Shown piece by piece: positions 1 through 9,300 of a stretch of 64,000 bases of DNA (position 1 is its first letter; each line of letters begins with the position of its first letter). The notes beneath the pieces were generated by a model, which saw only the letters and a program-made list of their open reading frames with translations, had not been told where the DNA came from and searched no databases. Source of the DNA: Rhodobacteraceae bacterium HLUCCO07 (GTDB lineage: Bacteria; Pseudomonadota; Alphaproteobacteria; Rhodobacterales; Rhodobacteraceae). The stretch is taken from NCBI GenBank assembly GCA_001314705.1, contig LJSU01000021.1:53742-117741 (forward strand), given 5' to 3'. The translations under genes were made by a program, and so were the position numbers.

Positions 1-1
1 G

Positions 2-490
2 ACGCCCGACGATCCGCTGGCCTTGCTCGACCCGGCCACAAAAAGCGCCTTTGCCGAAGAGCGGGTGACCATGTTCTCGGGTGGGGGCGGGCTGGTTTCG
101 ACCCTCGACGATTACATGCGCTTCGGCGAGATGCTGCGGCGTGGTGGTGAACTTGACGGGGCGCGGCTCCTGGGTCCGCGAACGGTCGCATTCATGCGGC
201 GGAATTTCCTGTCCGGCGATATCGCCTCGATGGGGGCGGAGAGTTTTATGGAAATGCCCATGGCCGGGATGGGATTCGGCATTGGCGGCGGGGTGCTGCT
301 CGATCCGGCGTTGGCGCGCATGCCAGGCTCGGTGGGCGATTTCGGATGGGGTGGCATGGCCTCGACCTATTTCTGGACTGATCCGGTCGAGCAATTGAGC
401 GTGGTTTACTTCACCCAGTTGGTGCCGTCCTCGTCCTATCCCAGCCGGGTCGAACTCAAGGCGCTGGTGCAGGCGGCTTTGACCGGCTGA
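2..490 (+). CDS. Serine hydrolase (beta-lactamase/esterase class C fold), C-terminal part
   Basis: The frame is open from the left edge and ends at TGA 488-490, so about 162 C-terminal residues are visible and the start lies outside the window. The fragment has the FSGGGGLVSTLDDYMRF segment usual in penicillin-binding-protein-like serine hydrolases of the class C beta-lactamase fold, and near the end FGWGGMASTYFWTDP, which occupies the place of the third active-site motif. The SxxK nucleophile motif would lie upstream and is not seen. The likely role is an esterase or peptidase of unknown substrate; a true antibiotic-resistance role cannot be inferred. Confidence 0.8.
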   Translation, partial: TPDDPLALLDPATKSAFAEERVTMFSGGGGLVSTLDDYMRFGEMLRRGGELDGARLLGPRTVAFMRRNFLSGDIASMGAESFMEMPMAGMGFGIGGGVLLDPALARMPGSVGDFGWGGMASTYFWTDPVEQLSVVYFTQLVPSSSYPSRVELKALVQAALTG

Positions 491-563
491 GCCGGGAAGC
501 GCAAGGCGGTTTGCCGCGCATGTTGGGCTTTCGCCCTTGCGGCAAAGCGGCTAGCTTTGCGCC

Positions 564-1310
564 ATGTTTCCGATCCGCGATCACAACCCGTCAAACAGCG
601 TGCCCTATGTTACGTATGCGCTCATCGCGGTGAATATCGTGGTTTTCCTGTCCTATGTCGGGTTGTTCACCAATCCGCGTGCGCTCAACATGTTCTTTTA
701 TGAGTGGGCGATCCTGCCCGCCCGGTTGATGGAGGGGGGTGGTTACGAGACGCTTGTCACCTCGATGTTCCTGCATGGCGGTTTCATGCATATCATCGGT
801 AACATGCTGTTTTTATGGATTTTCGGCGACAATCTCGAAGACCTGATGGGGCATGGCAGGTTTCTGCTCTTTTACCTCGCCTGCGGTGTCGGGGCGGGGT
901 TGGTGCATGTGGCGATGGCGCCCGAGTCCACGGTGCCGACGGTCGGGGCGTCGGGGGCGATCGCCGGGGTGATGGGCGGATACCTCTTGCTTTTCCCCAA
1001 GGCGCGGATTGATATCCTCTTCATATTCATCATCTTTTTCCGCATCTTCACGATTCCCGCATGGGTCATGCTGGCGGTCTGGTTCGGGATGCAGTTCTTC
1101 GGTGGGCTGGGCGCTGATCCGCAAGCGGGGGGCGTGGCATACTGGGCCCATGCGGGTGGCTTCGTGATCGGGGGCATCCTGACCATTCCAGTGTTTTTAT
1201 CCAACGGTGGCAAGGACTTCTGGGAGCAGCATCGGGGGCATCCGCCGCATCCCGAGGCGAAATACGCCCGCTCGAACGTACCCCGGGCCGGGCGGAGGAA
1301 GCGGAAGTGA
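564..1310 (+). CDS. Rhomboid family intramembrane serine protease
   Basis: This 248-residue polytopic membrane protein should cleave transmembrane substrates inside the inner membrane. The catalytic dyad is visible as GASGA (Ser130) and AHAGGF (His196), each in a hydrophobic helix, and the HGGFMHIIGNM segment at residues 71-81 is the conserved loop/TM2 motif of the family. About six to seven hydrophobic segments lie between residues 15 and 215, followed by a basic cytoplasmic tail. The stop overlaps the start of the following GFA-family gene by 4 bases, suggesting co-transcription. The natural substrate cannot be told from sequence. Confidence 0.93.
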   Translation: MFPIRDHNPSNSVPYVTYALIAVNIVVFLSYVGLFTNPRALNMFFYEWAILPARLMEGGGYETLVTSMFLHGGFMHIIGNMLFLWIFGDNLEDLMGHGRFLLFYLACGVGAGLVHVAMAPESTVPTVGASGAIAGVMGGYLLLFPKARIDILFIFIIFFRIFTIPAWVMLAVWFGMQFFGGLGADPQAGGVAYWAHAGGFVIGGILTIPVFLSNGGKDFWEQHRGHPPHPEAKYARSNVPRAGRRKRK

Positions 1311-1675
1311 CCATGCGCCTTACATGCCATTGCGGGGCGATCGAATTGTCCATCGAGCCGCCCGAGGGGCTGGCCACGGCGCGGCGCTGCGACTGTACGT
1401 TCTGCGCCCGGCGTGGCGCGGCCGCGATCTCGGTGCCCGAGGATCGGCTGACGATCATCAAAGGCGCCGAAAATCTCACGCTATATCAATGGAATACCCG
1501 GACGGCCGAGCATTATTTCTGTCGCATCTGCGGTATCTATACCCACCACCGGCGGCGTTCGAACCCGCGCGAGTTCGGGGTGAACCTGGGCGCGATCGAA
1601 GGGGTGAACCCGCGTGACCTTGATCCGATTCCATGGGTGGACGGGGTCAACCACCCCTCGGACCGCAAGGGCTGA
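1307..1675 (+). CDS. GFA-family (glutathione-dependent formaldehyde-activating-like) zinc protein
   Basis: A 122-residue protein with the cysteine pattern of the GFA/CENP-V fold: CHC at residues 7-9, CDCTFC at 28-33 and CRIC at 72-75, which bind two structural zinc ions. It starts with GTG at 1307, overlapping the rhomboid stop; an in-frame ATG at 1313 is an alternative. Members are annotated as formaldehyde-activating enzymes, but most small GFA proteins have no demonstrated activity, so only the fold is certain. It is probably co-expressed with the protease upstream. Confidence 0.85.
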   Translation: MTMRLTCHCGAIELSIEPPEGLATARRCDCTFCARRGAAAISVPEDRLTIIKGAENLTLYQWNTRTAEHYFCRICGIYTHHRRRSNPREFGVNLGAIEGVNPRDLDPIPWVDGVNHPSDRKG

Positions 1676-1823
1676 GCCCCGCAACGCGCGGTGCGGTTAA
1701 CGCGATTTTCCGGCAAGGAACCGGGGGGTGATATGCGTATGACTCCCGGCTGCCATCCGGCTGCCGGGGCAACGGCGCCGCGCGGGGGCGAAATCCGGTT
1801 AACGCACCGTGCGCTTGCCCGCT

Positions 1824-2615
1824 TCAGGCTCCGCGGATCAGCTTGGCAAAGGGGTCGAACATCGCCTCGTTGGCACAGATCACCGTGCCGTCTTCGAGGA
1901 TCTCGCCCGCGGGGTCGACCGGTTGGATGAAACCGCCCGCCTCTTGCACGATCAGGAGGCCCGCAGCGAGATCCCAGGCATTGAGACCGCGTTCCCAGAA
2001 CCCGTCATAGCGCCCCGCCGCGACATAGGCCAGATCGAGCGCCGCCGACCCCCAGCGCCGCACCCCGGCACAAGCCGGCAGAAGCCGCGCGAGATCCTGC
2101 AGCGTGTCGGGCAGATCGGCCCGCCCGCCAAAGGGCAGCCCGGTGGCAAAGATGCACTCGATCATCTTGCGACGTCCCGAGACGCGCAGGCGCTTGTAAT
2201 CGTCCAGCCAGGCACCCTGGCCCTTCTCGGCAAAGAACATCTCGTTCTTGACCGGATCGAAGATCACGCCCGCGACCACCTTGCCCTTGTGTTCGAGCGC
2301 GACCGAGACCGCCCAATGGGGCAGCCCGTGCAGGAAATTCGTGGTTCCGTCGAGCGGATCGACGATCCAGCGCCTGGTGGGGTCTTCGCCATCCTCGCCG
2401 CCGCCCTCTTCGGCCAGCCAGCCATAGGTGGGGCGTGCGCTGCGCAACTCTTCCTTGAGGATCTCCTCGGCGCGCAGATCGGCGCGGCTGACGAAATCGC
2501 CGGGACCCTTCACCGACACCTGAAGCTGTTCGACCTCGCCGAAATCCTTGAGCAGGCTGCGTCCCGCCTTGCGCGCGGCCTTGATCATGATGTTGAGGTT
2601 TGCACTGCCCTGCAT
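1824..2615 (-). CDS. Inositol monophosphatase family protein
   Basis: A 263-residue member of the Li-sensitive, Mg-dependent phosphatase family. Metal-binding motifs are seen: GDFVSRAD (39-46), EE at 69-70, DPLDGTTNF at 86-94, and a late WDLAAG motif. The start at 2615 is chosen because AAAGGAGCC lies just upstream; the frame stays open further but that extension has no family-like sequence. The reaction is hydrolysis of myo-inositol-1-phosphate or a related sugar phosphate in the cytoplasm. It may be the SuhB-type housekeeping enzyme or a relative such as CysQ; the DPLDGTTNF form favours IMPase/SuhB. Confidence 0.92.
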   Translation of the reverse strand: MQGSANLNIMIKAARKAGRSLLKDFGEVEQLQVSVKGPGDFVSRADLRAEEILKEELRSARPTYGWLAEEGGGEDGEDPTRRWIVDPLDGTTNFLHGLPHWAVSVALEHKGKVVAGVIFDPVKNEMFFAEKGQGAWLDDYKRLRVSGRRKMIECIFATGLPFGGRADLPDTLQDLARLLPACAGVRRWGSAALDLAYVAAGRYDGFWERGLNAWDLAAGLLIVQEAGGFIQPVDPAGEILEDGTVICANEAMFDPFAKLIRGA

Positions 2616-2777
2616 GCTTCGGCTCCTTTGGTTCAGGGGCGGCGTATACGCGCGGCGGTTGGCCTTGCCAAGGGGCAAGCGTGGCGCACAGGCCCTGTTC
2701 GCGGGTAAACAGTGCAACTGCGGCTTACGGCGCATAGGTCAGTCGGGACCAGTCATTCAATAAAGGAGGTCCACGAC

Positions 2778-3371
2778 ATGAGCAGCCCGAAAATCCTGAT
2801 CGCATTCTATTCGACCTATGGCACCAATCACCAGGTGGCCGAAGAGGCGGCCCGCGCCGCCGAAGCTGCCGGTGCCGAGGTGCGCCTGCGCCGCTTTGCC
2901 GAAACCGCCCCGCGCGAGGTGGTCGAGGGGCAGGACGCCTGGAAGGCACAGCTTGAAAAGGTGTCCGACATCCCCGAGATTTCCCATGACGACATGACAT
3001 GGGCGGATGGCCATTTCTGGTCGGCCCCCACGCGCTATGGCTCGGCGCCAAGCCAGGTGCGCGCCTTTGTCGACACGCTGGGTGGCCTCTGGATGGAGGG
3101 CAAGCTGGCCAACAAGACCTTCACCGCCACCACCAGTGCCCAGAACACCCATGGCGGGCAGGAGGCAACGCTTCTTGGCCTTTACACATCGGTGCTGCAT
3201 TGGGGCGCGCTGATCGTCGCGCCGGGCTATACCGATCCGATCCTGTTCGAGAGCGGCGGCAACCCCTATGGGTTCTCGGTCAACGCGGGCGGGCTTGATG
3301 ACACGGGCCGCAAGGCAATCGCCCACCAGGCCAAGCGTCTCGTCGAGATGACGGCGAAACTGGCCGGGTAA
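2778..3371 (+). CDS. wrbA: NAD(P)H:quinone oxidoreductase WrbA, flavodoxin fold
   Basis: A 197-residue flavodoxin-like protein starting at ATG 2778 behind a near-perfect AAAGGAGGT site. The FMN phosphate-binding loop is the N-terminal IAFYSTYGTNHQVAEEA segment, and the SAPTRYGSAPSQVRAFVD and AQNTHGGQEATLLGLY segments are typical of the WrbA family, which forms tetramers and reduces quinones by two electrons with NAD(P)H. It stands alone between the phosphatase (divergent) and metR (convergent). Length agrees with the family norm of about 200 residues. Confidence 0.95.
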   Translation: MSSPKILIAFYSTYGTNHQVAEEAARAAEAAGAEVRLRRFAETAPREVVEGQDAWKAQLEKVSDIPEISHDDMTWADGHFWSAPTRYGSAPSQVRAFVDTLGGLWMEGKLANKTFTATTSAQNTHGGQEATLLGLYTSVLHWGALIVAPGYTDPILFESGGNPYGFSVNAGGLDDTGRKAIAHQAKRLVEMTAKLAG

Positions 3372-3392
3372 GGCCATTTGCGACAAACCGTG

Positions 3393-3416
3393 CAGGGGCT
3401 GCGATTGCGGCCCCTG
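3393..3416 (+). terminator. Hairpin after wrbA
   Basis: CAGGGGC and GCCCCTG arms (3393-3399 and 3410-3416) enclose a 10-base loop in which two further GC pairs can form. It begins 22 bases after the wrbA stop, in a convergent gap with metR. The T tract is poor, so it is only a probable terminator. Confidence 0.45.
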
Positions 3417-3615
3417 TCTGATTGGCAATTCTGTCTTGCGCGGAATCAAGGGCGAAGCCCGCCGCGCATCGCCGGGCCACCCCCGGGCCCGGCGATTGAT
3501 AGAAGTCGCGCAAGACACTTAAGTCGAAAATGTGTGGCTGGCATAAAGGGCCTTGCTGAAATCTTGGATCGCCGTGCCGTGGCCCGTTGATGCGCGGCTC
3601 GGCCCCCGCGGCGCG

Positions 3616-4521
3616 CTATCGCCGTTGCATCCGCACCGGGATCTCGCGCCCGAGTTTCAGGAAATGCGCCATGTAGGGCAGGTCGGCCTCGTCCGAGCGG
3701 ATCGCGGCATAGAGCCGCTTGGTGAGGCCCTTCTCGGTGATCGGGCGCGTTATGTAGTCGGTCGAGGTGCGGATCTCGCGCAGCACCCAGTCGGGCAGCA
3801 CCGACACCCCGCGCCCCGAGGCCACCAGCATCAGGATCACCGCCGTCAATTCGACCTGCCGCACGCCGCGCGGTTCGACCCGGGCCGGGGTGAGCAATTC
3901 GGAAAACACGTCGAGCCGCCCGCGTTCCACCGGGTAGGTGATCAGCATCTCGTCACGGAAATCCGCGGCCTCGACAAAGGGTTTCGCGGCCAGCGGATGA
4001 TTGGCGGCGGCGACGAAAACGGGCTCGTAATCGAAGAGCGGGCGGAACTCGACGCCTTCGATCGCCTCGGGGTCGGACGAGATCACCACGTCCACATCCT
4101 CGCGCCTCAGCGCCGGCAGCGCGTCGAAGGCAAGGCCGGGGCGGATATCGACATCGACCTCGCCCCAGGTCTTGCGGAACGCTTCGAGCACCGGGAACAG
4201 CCATTCGAAACAGGCATGGCATTCGATGGCGATATGCAGCCGCCCGGCGCTGCCGATGCGCAGCCCCTCGAACTCGGACTGCAGCGCCTCGATCTCGGGC
4301 AGCACCTTTTCGGCGGCACGCAGCAGGCGCTGACCGGCGGCCGAGAGGCGCAAGGGTTTCGACCGGCGCACGAAAAGCGCGACCCCGGCTTGGTCCTCGA
4401 TCCCCTTGATCTGGTGGGAGAGCGCGGATTGGGTGATGTTGAGCAGGTCGGCGGCGCGGGCGAGGCCCCCGGCCTGGTGGATGGCGCGAATGGTGCGCAG
4501 GTGGCGAAACTCGATATGCAT
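3616..4521 (-). CDS. metR: MetR, LysR-type regulator of methionine biosynthesis
   Basis: A LysR-type regulator of about 301 residues: N-terminal winged helix (ITQSALSHQIKGIEDQ) and a C-terminal co-inducer domain. The IECHACFEWLFPVL, FDYEPVF and YPVERGRLDV segments are specific to MetR rather than to LysR proteins in general; MetR senses homocysteine. It is transcribed away from metF, the expected partner, and a MetR box lies in the shared upstream region. Start at 4521 (MHIEFRHLRT) is preferred by homology with known MetR N termini; an in-frame ATG at 4557 would add 12 residues. Confidence 0.92.
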   Translation of the reverse strand: MHIEFRHLRTIRAIHQAGGLARAADLLNITQSALSHQIKGIEDQAGVALFVRRSKPLRLSAAGQRLLRAAEKVLPEIEALQSEFEGLRIGSAGRLHIAIECHACFEWLFPVLEAFRKTWGEVDVDIRPGLAFDALPALRREDVDVVISSDPEAIEGVEFRPLFDYEPVFVAAANHPLAAKPFVEAADFRDEMLITYPVERGRLDVFSELLTPARVEPRGVRQVELTAVILMLVASGRGVSVLPDWVLREIRTSTDYITRPITEKGLTKRLYAAIRSDEADLPYMAHFLKLGREIPVRMQRR

Positions 4522-4603
4522 GGGCGACCCCGTTTGCTGTTGCGGGGGATGTGCCATGATGGGGGCGGAATGTGAAGGCCCCTCATGTTCATCGTGAAAT
4601 TAA

Positions 4604-4616
4604 TGAATTTGCTTCA
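4604..4616. promoter_or_regulatory. Putative MetR operator between metR and metF
   Basis: TGAA at 4604-4607, five bases, TTCA at 4613-4616: an exact match to the TGAA-N5-TTCA MetR consensus known from enterobacteria. A second TGAA (4595-4598) and a TTCA (4588-4591) next to it could form a weaker adjacent site. It lies 51 bases before the metF start in the divergent metR-metF gap, where a MetR-dependent activator site is expected. Confidence 0.65.
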
Positions 4617-4666
4617 CGTCGCGCGGGGGATCAAAACAGGCGGAACAAAAGGAAGCGAGTCGCATC

Positions 4667-5530
4667 ATGGCCCCGAAAGTTTCATTCGAATTCTTCCCGC
4701 CGCAGAACCTCGAAGGGTCGTTCCGGCTCTGGGACACGATCCATGCGCTGGCGCCGCTCGACCCGCGGTTCGTCTCGGTGACCTATGGCGCGGGCGGCAC
4801 GACGCGTGATCTGACCCGCGACGCGGTGCGCACGATCAACAAGGCGACCGGCCTCAACGTGGCGGCGCACCTGACCTGCGTGGACGCGACCCGCGAGGAA
4901 ACGTTGGCCATCGCCGATAGCTATGCCGAGGCGGGGGTGAGCGAGATCGTGGCGCTGCGTGGCGATCCGCCGAAGGGGTCGGGCCGCTTCGTGCCGCACC
5001 CGGAGGGCTTTGCCCATTCGGTCGAGCTGATCGAGGCGCTGGCGGCGCACGACAAGTTCACCATTCGCGTGGGTGCCTACCCGGATGTGCATCCCGAGGC
5101 GAAAAACGCAAAGGCCGATATCGACTGGCTCAAGGCCAAGCTCGATGCCGGGGCGGACGAGGCGATCACGCAGTTCTTCTTCGAATCCGAAAGCTTCCTG
5201 CGGTTCCGCGACGAATGCGCCAAGGCCGGGATCGACAAGGCCATTGTGCCGGGTATCGTGCCGATCGAGAACTGGAAGGGCGTGCGCAATTTCGCCTTGC
5301 GCTGCGGCGCATCGGTGCCGGCCTGGCTCGACGATGCCTTTGCCAAGGCCATGCGCGACGGGCGCGAGGATCTGCTGGCCACGGCGCTTTGCACGGAGCT
5401 GTGTTCAGAGCTGATCGACGAGGGCGTGGATGCCTTGCATTTCTACACGATGAACCGCCCCGAACTCACCCGCGACGTGTGTCACGCGCTGGGGGTGGTG
5501 CCGCGGGTGCAGCTTGAGAACGTGGCGTAA
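4667..5530 (+). CDS. metF: 5,10-methylenetetrahydrofolate reductase
   Basis: A 287-residue FAD-dependent TIM-barrel enzyme that makes 5-methyl-THF for methionine synthesis. Family segments are the N-terminal VSFEFFPPQN, VTYGAGGTTRD, HLTCVDATREE, ALRGDPPKG, ITQFFFESESFLRF and the C-terminal HFYTMNRPELT. Length matches bacterial MetF (about 290). It is divergent from metR and has a MetR box upstream, so activation by MetR and homocysteine is the likely control. The preceding GGAAGCGAG is an acceptable ribosome-binding site. Confidence 0.96.
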   Translation: MAPKVSFEFFPPQNLEGSFRLWDTIHALAPLDPRFVSVTYGAGGTTRDLTRDAVRTINKATGLNVAAHLTCVDATREETLAIADSYAEAGVSEIVALRGDPPKGSGRFVPHPEGFAHSVELIEALAAHDKFTIRVGAYPDVHPEAKNAKADIDWLKAKLDAGADEAITQFFFESESFLRFRDECAKAGIDKAIVPGIVPIENWKGVRNFALRCGASVPAWLDDAFAKAMRDGREDLLATALCTELCSELIDEGVDALHFYTMNRPELTRDVCHALGVVPRVQLENVA

Positions 5531-5601
5531 CGCGCGACCGGGTCGTCTGGACGCTCCCGGCCCTCAGTCATAGCATTTGCCCGTTGAACAGGGGACATGC
5601 C

Positions 5602-6093
5602 ATGGCCGAGCCACGCAAATACGCCGAAACACCCGAAGACCTCGCCACGATGGAGGACATCCTGTCGATGTCGGGGCTGGAGTTCATGCAGGCCATCGCC
5701 GACGGACGCCTGCCCGGCCCGCCGATCGGCCGCACCATGGGGTTCTGGCCCGAACTGGTCGAGGAGGGGCGGGTGATTTTCACGGGCACGCCCGAATTCA
5801 AGGTGATGAACCCGATCGGCACGGTGCATGGCGGCTGGTATGGCACGATCCTAGACAGTTGCATGGCCTGCGCGATCCAGACGCGGGTGCCCAAGGGTTC
5901 AGCCTATACGACGCTGGAATACAAGATCAACATCATCCGCCCGATCCCCATCGGCACGCCGGTGCGCGCCATCGGCACGGTGCATCACGCGGGCCGCTCG
6001 ACCGGAATCGCTGATGGCGAGATCCGCGGCGTCGAAGATGACCGGCTTTACGCCACCGGCTCGACCACCTGCATCATCATGAAGCTGGACTGA
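5602..6093 (+). CDS. PaaI/hotdog-fold thioesterase family protein
   Basis: A 163-residue hotdog-fold protein. The NPIGTVHGGWYGTILDSCM segment is the conserved catalytic loop and start of the long central helix of the PaaI/4HBT group, which hydrolyses acyl-CoA thioesters. Start at ATG 5602 is chosen because the family begins near there; the frame opens 18 bases earlier. It follows metF by 71 bases on the same strand. The acyl substrate is unknown. Confidence 0.85.
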   Translation: MAEPRKYAETPEDLATMEDILSMSGLEFMQAIADGRLPGPPIGRTMGFWPELVEEGRVIFTGTPEFKVMNPIGTVHGGWYGTILDSCMACAIQTRVPKGSAYTTLEYKINIIRPIPIGTPVRAIGTVHHAGRSTGIADGEIRGVEDDRLYATGSTTCIIMKLD

Positions 6094-6220
6094 CACGAGG
6101 TTTTGCGCCGCCTGCGGCGTCGCCCGGGGGCGGGGTCTCGGCTGCGCCTCGACCCCGCTCAGCCGGACCATGCGATGTGCCTCATCCCGCCCGCCGCTCT
6201 TGCCGGAACCAGGGGTATTT

Positions 6221-6292
6221 TGAGTATTTTTTCCAAGAAAGAACGGCAGGGCGCATGCTGGCACCGGCTCTCTTTCTTGGTGTAAATACTCA
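6221..6292. repeat. Long inverted repeat in a convergent gap, possible two-way terminator
   Basis: Left arm 6221-6242 and right arm 6271-6292 are reverse complements over 22 bases with three mismatches; the loop is 28 bases. The arms contain TGAGTATTT and CCAAGAAAGA. It lies between the thioesterase gene and putA, which converge, so it may end transcription from both sides. The rest of 6094-6342 shows no gene. Confidence 0.6.
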
Positions 6293-6342
6293 ATGTCCCG
6301 GGCTCTCGACCGGCACGCGGTGACGGGTGGGCCACGGCGGTG

Positions 6343-9300
6343 TCAGGCAGCCCCGCCCAGCAACTCGGCATTGCCGCCCGAGGCGGTGGTGTCCACGCAG
6401 ACATGGCGTTCGCCCATCACGTGGCCGGTATCGGGCATGCCGGTGATGAGCGGCAGGATCGGCCCGTCGCGTTCGGCCAGCGCGCGGGCACAGGCGCGGG
6501 CCATGTCGTCATTGCCCCAGAAGATCACGCCCGAGAACCCGCCAAGCGTCGTCAGCGCCTCGGGCGCAAGCCGCCCCGTGACCATGACCGCCCGTCCGCC
6601 CAATCTGCGCACCGCCTCGGCCTGTGCGCTGGCGGCCGCCTCGCCCGGCCCCATGCAGAGGAGCGGCAGGCGGGGCAGGGTGGTCAGCCGGTTCGATTCA
6701 CCCGTCGGCCCGGGCAGGGTGAGCGTGCTGCCGCCCGCCGCGCCGGGTGCCGCGTCGAGCGCCTTTTGCACCGTTTGCGCATCGGTCTCCTGCGCCCATG
6801 TGCCGCCGGTCCCCGTGGCCGGGCGTGCGCCGAACCGGGCAAGGTAATGCGGCCCGCCCGCCTTGGGGCCGGTGCCGGAAAGCCCCTCGCCGCCAAAGGG
6901 CTGGCTTCCCACGATGGCGCCGATCTGGTTGCGGTTGACATAGATGTTGCCCGCGTGGATTGCCTCGGAGACATGCTGCACCCGGTCGTCGATCCGGGTT
7001 TGCAGCCCGAAGGTGAGGCCATACCCGGTGGCGTTGATATCGCCGATCACCCGGTCGAGATCGCCCGCGCGGAACGTGGCGAGATGCAGCACCGGGCCGA
7101 AGACCTCGCGCTCCATGTCCTTGATTCCGTCCACCCGGATCAGCGTGGGGGCGATGAAATGGCCCGCGTTGGGGGTGCGCAACTCGTGCAGCAGCCGCCC
7201 GTCGGCGCGGGCGGCGTCGATATGCGCGGCGATACCGGCGCGGGCCTCTTCGTCGATCACCGGGCCGCAATCGGTGGAAAGGTGCCACGGATCGCCCATG
7301 GCGAGCTGATCCATCGCGCCCTTGAGCATCTCGGTAAAGCCTTCGGCGATGTCCTCCTGTACGTAGAGACAGCGCAGGGCCGAGCAGCGTTGGCCTGCCG
7401 ACTGGAAGGCGCTTTCCACGATGGCCTGCACCGCCTGTTCGGGCAGGGCAGTGGAATCGACGATCATCGCGTTGAGCCCGCCGGTTTCTGCGATGAGCGG
7501 TGCGCCGGGCGCAAGGTGCCGGGCCATGGCGCGGCGGATGATCCGCGCGGTGTCGGTCGAGCCGGTGAAGGCCACGCCGCCCACCCGTGCATCCGAGGTG
7601 AGCCGCGCGCCCACCTTGCCCGCGCCGGGCAGGAATTGCAGCGCGCCGCGCGGCACGCCCGCCTCGTGCAGGAGTTCGACCGCGCGATGCGCGATGAGCG
7701 GGGTCTGCTCGGCCGGTTTGGCCAGCACCGCGTTGCCCGCCGCCAGCGCCGCCGCGATCTGGCCGGTGAAGATGGCGAGCGGAAAGTTCCACGGGGATAT
7801 GCAGGTGAAAATGCCCACTGGCGCGCGCTCGGGGGCGTTGGCGGCGTAGTAGCGCAGGAAATCCACCGCCTCGCGCAGTTCGGCCACCGCGTCGGGCAGG
7901 GATTTGCCGGCCTCGCGGGCGACGATGGCGAAGATCTCGCCGAAATGCGCCTCGTAAAGGTCGGCGGCGCGATTGAGCACCTTTGCCCGCTCGGGCGCGG
8001 GCGCGGCCCAAGGCGTGGCCGCCGCCAGCGCGGTTTCCGCGTCCGCCGCGCTGGCCCAGGCCACCGTGCCGGGGTGGTCGGCGGGATCGGCGGGGTTTAT
8101 CACCGGCCCGGGGGCTTCGGGTGCGGCCTCGCCCGCAAGGATCGGCGCGGCGGCCCATTCATGGCGGCGGAACGGGTCGCGCGCCGCGTCGATCATGGCG
8201 AGCGTCGGGGCGTGGGTCAGGTCGAATCCCTTTGAGTTGGTGCGCTCGGGCGCGAAAAGCTCGGGCCCGGTGGCGATGGCGGGCGCGGGATCGGACAGGG
8301 CCTCGAACGGATCGCGGGCGACCTCTTCGGGGGGCACGTCCTCGTCCACGATCTGGTTGACGAAGGAGGAGTTCGCCCCGTTTTCAAGCAAACGCCGCAC
8401 CAGGTAGGCCAGCAGGTCGCGATGCGCCCCGACCGGTGCGTAGATCCGGCAATGGCTGCCTTCTTGGCCCATCACGATCTCGTGCAGGGCCCCGCCCATG
8501 CCGTGCAGGCGCTGGAATTCGAAGGCGGTCTTGGCCACCCCCATATCGGCGGCCATGTCGAGGATCGCGGCCACGGTATGCGCGTTATGGGTGGCGAATT
8601 GCGGATAGATGCGCGCGCTCATGCCCAGCAGCTTGCGCGCGTTGGCAAGGTAGCTCACATCGGTCGCGGGTTTGCGGGTGAAGACCGGGAAACCCCCGAC
8701 ACCCTCGACCTGCGCGCGCTTGATCTCGGTGTCCCAATAGGCGCCCTTCACGAGGCGGATCATCAGCTTGCGGTCATGTTTCCCGGCCAGGTCGTGCAGG
8801 AAATCGAGAACCTCGCCCGCACGTTGGCCGTAAGCCTGCACCACCACGCCGAACCCGTCCCACCCGGCCAGCGCGGGTTCGGAGAGCACGGTCTCGATCA
8901 CGTCGAGCGAGAGGGTCAGGCGGTCAGCCTCCTCGGCGTCGATATTGAGGCCCATGCCGGCGGATTTCGCCAGGAGCGCCAGCGAACGCAGGCGCGGCAC
9001 CAGCTCGTCCATGACGCGGGCATGTTGCGCCACCTCGTAACGTGAGAACAGCGCCGAGAGCTTGACCGAGATGCCGGGGTTCTGCCGGGTGTCGCGGCTT
9101 TTGCAGGCGGCGGCGATGGCGGTGATGGCGCGGCTGTAGGAGAGGTAATAGCGCCGTGCGTCCTCTTCGGTGCGCGCGGCTTCGCCCAGCATGTCATAGG
9201 AATAGGTATAGCCCTTCTTCTCCATGCCCGCCGCACGCTCCATCGCCGCGCCAATATCCTCGCCCAGCACGAACTGGCGGCCCATTTCCTTCATCGCCCG

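Noticed and set aside
6340..8235. Long rightward frame of 631 codons inside putA
   Set aside because: It is the reverse-strand shadow of the putA aldehyde dehydrogenase domain caused by high GC; its sequence has no family features.
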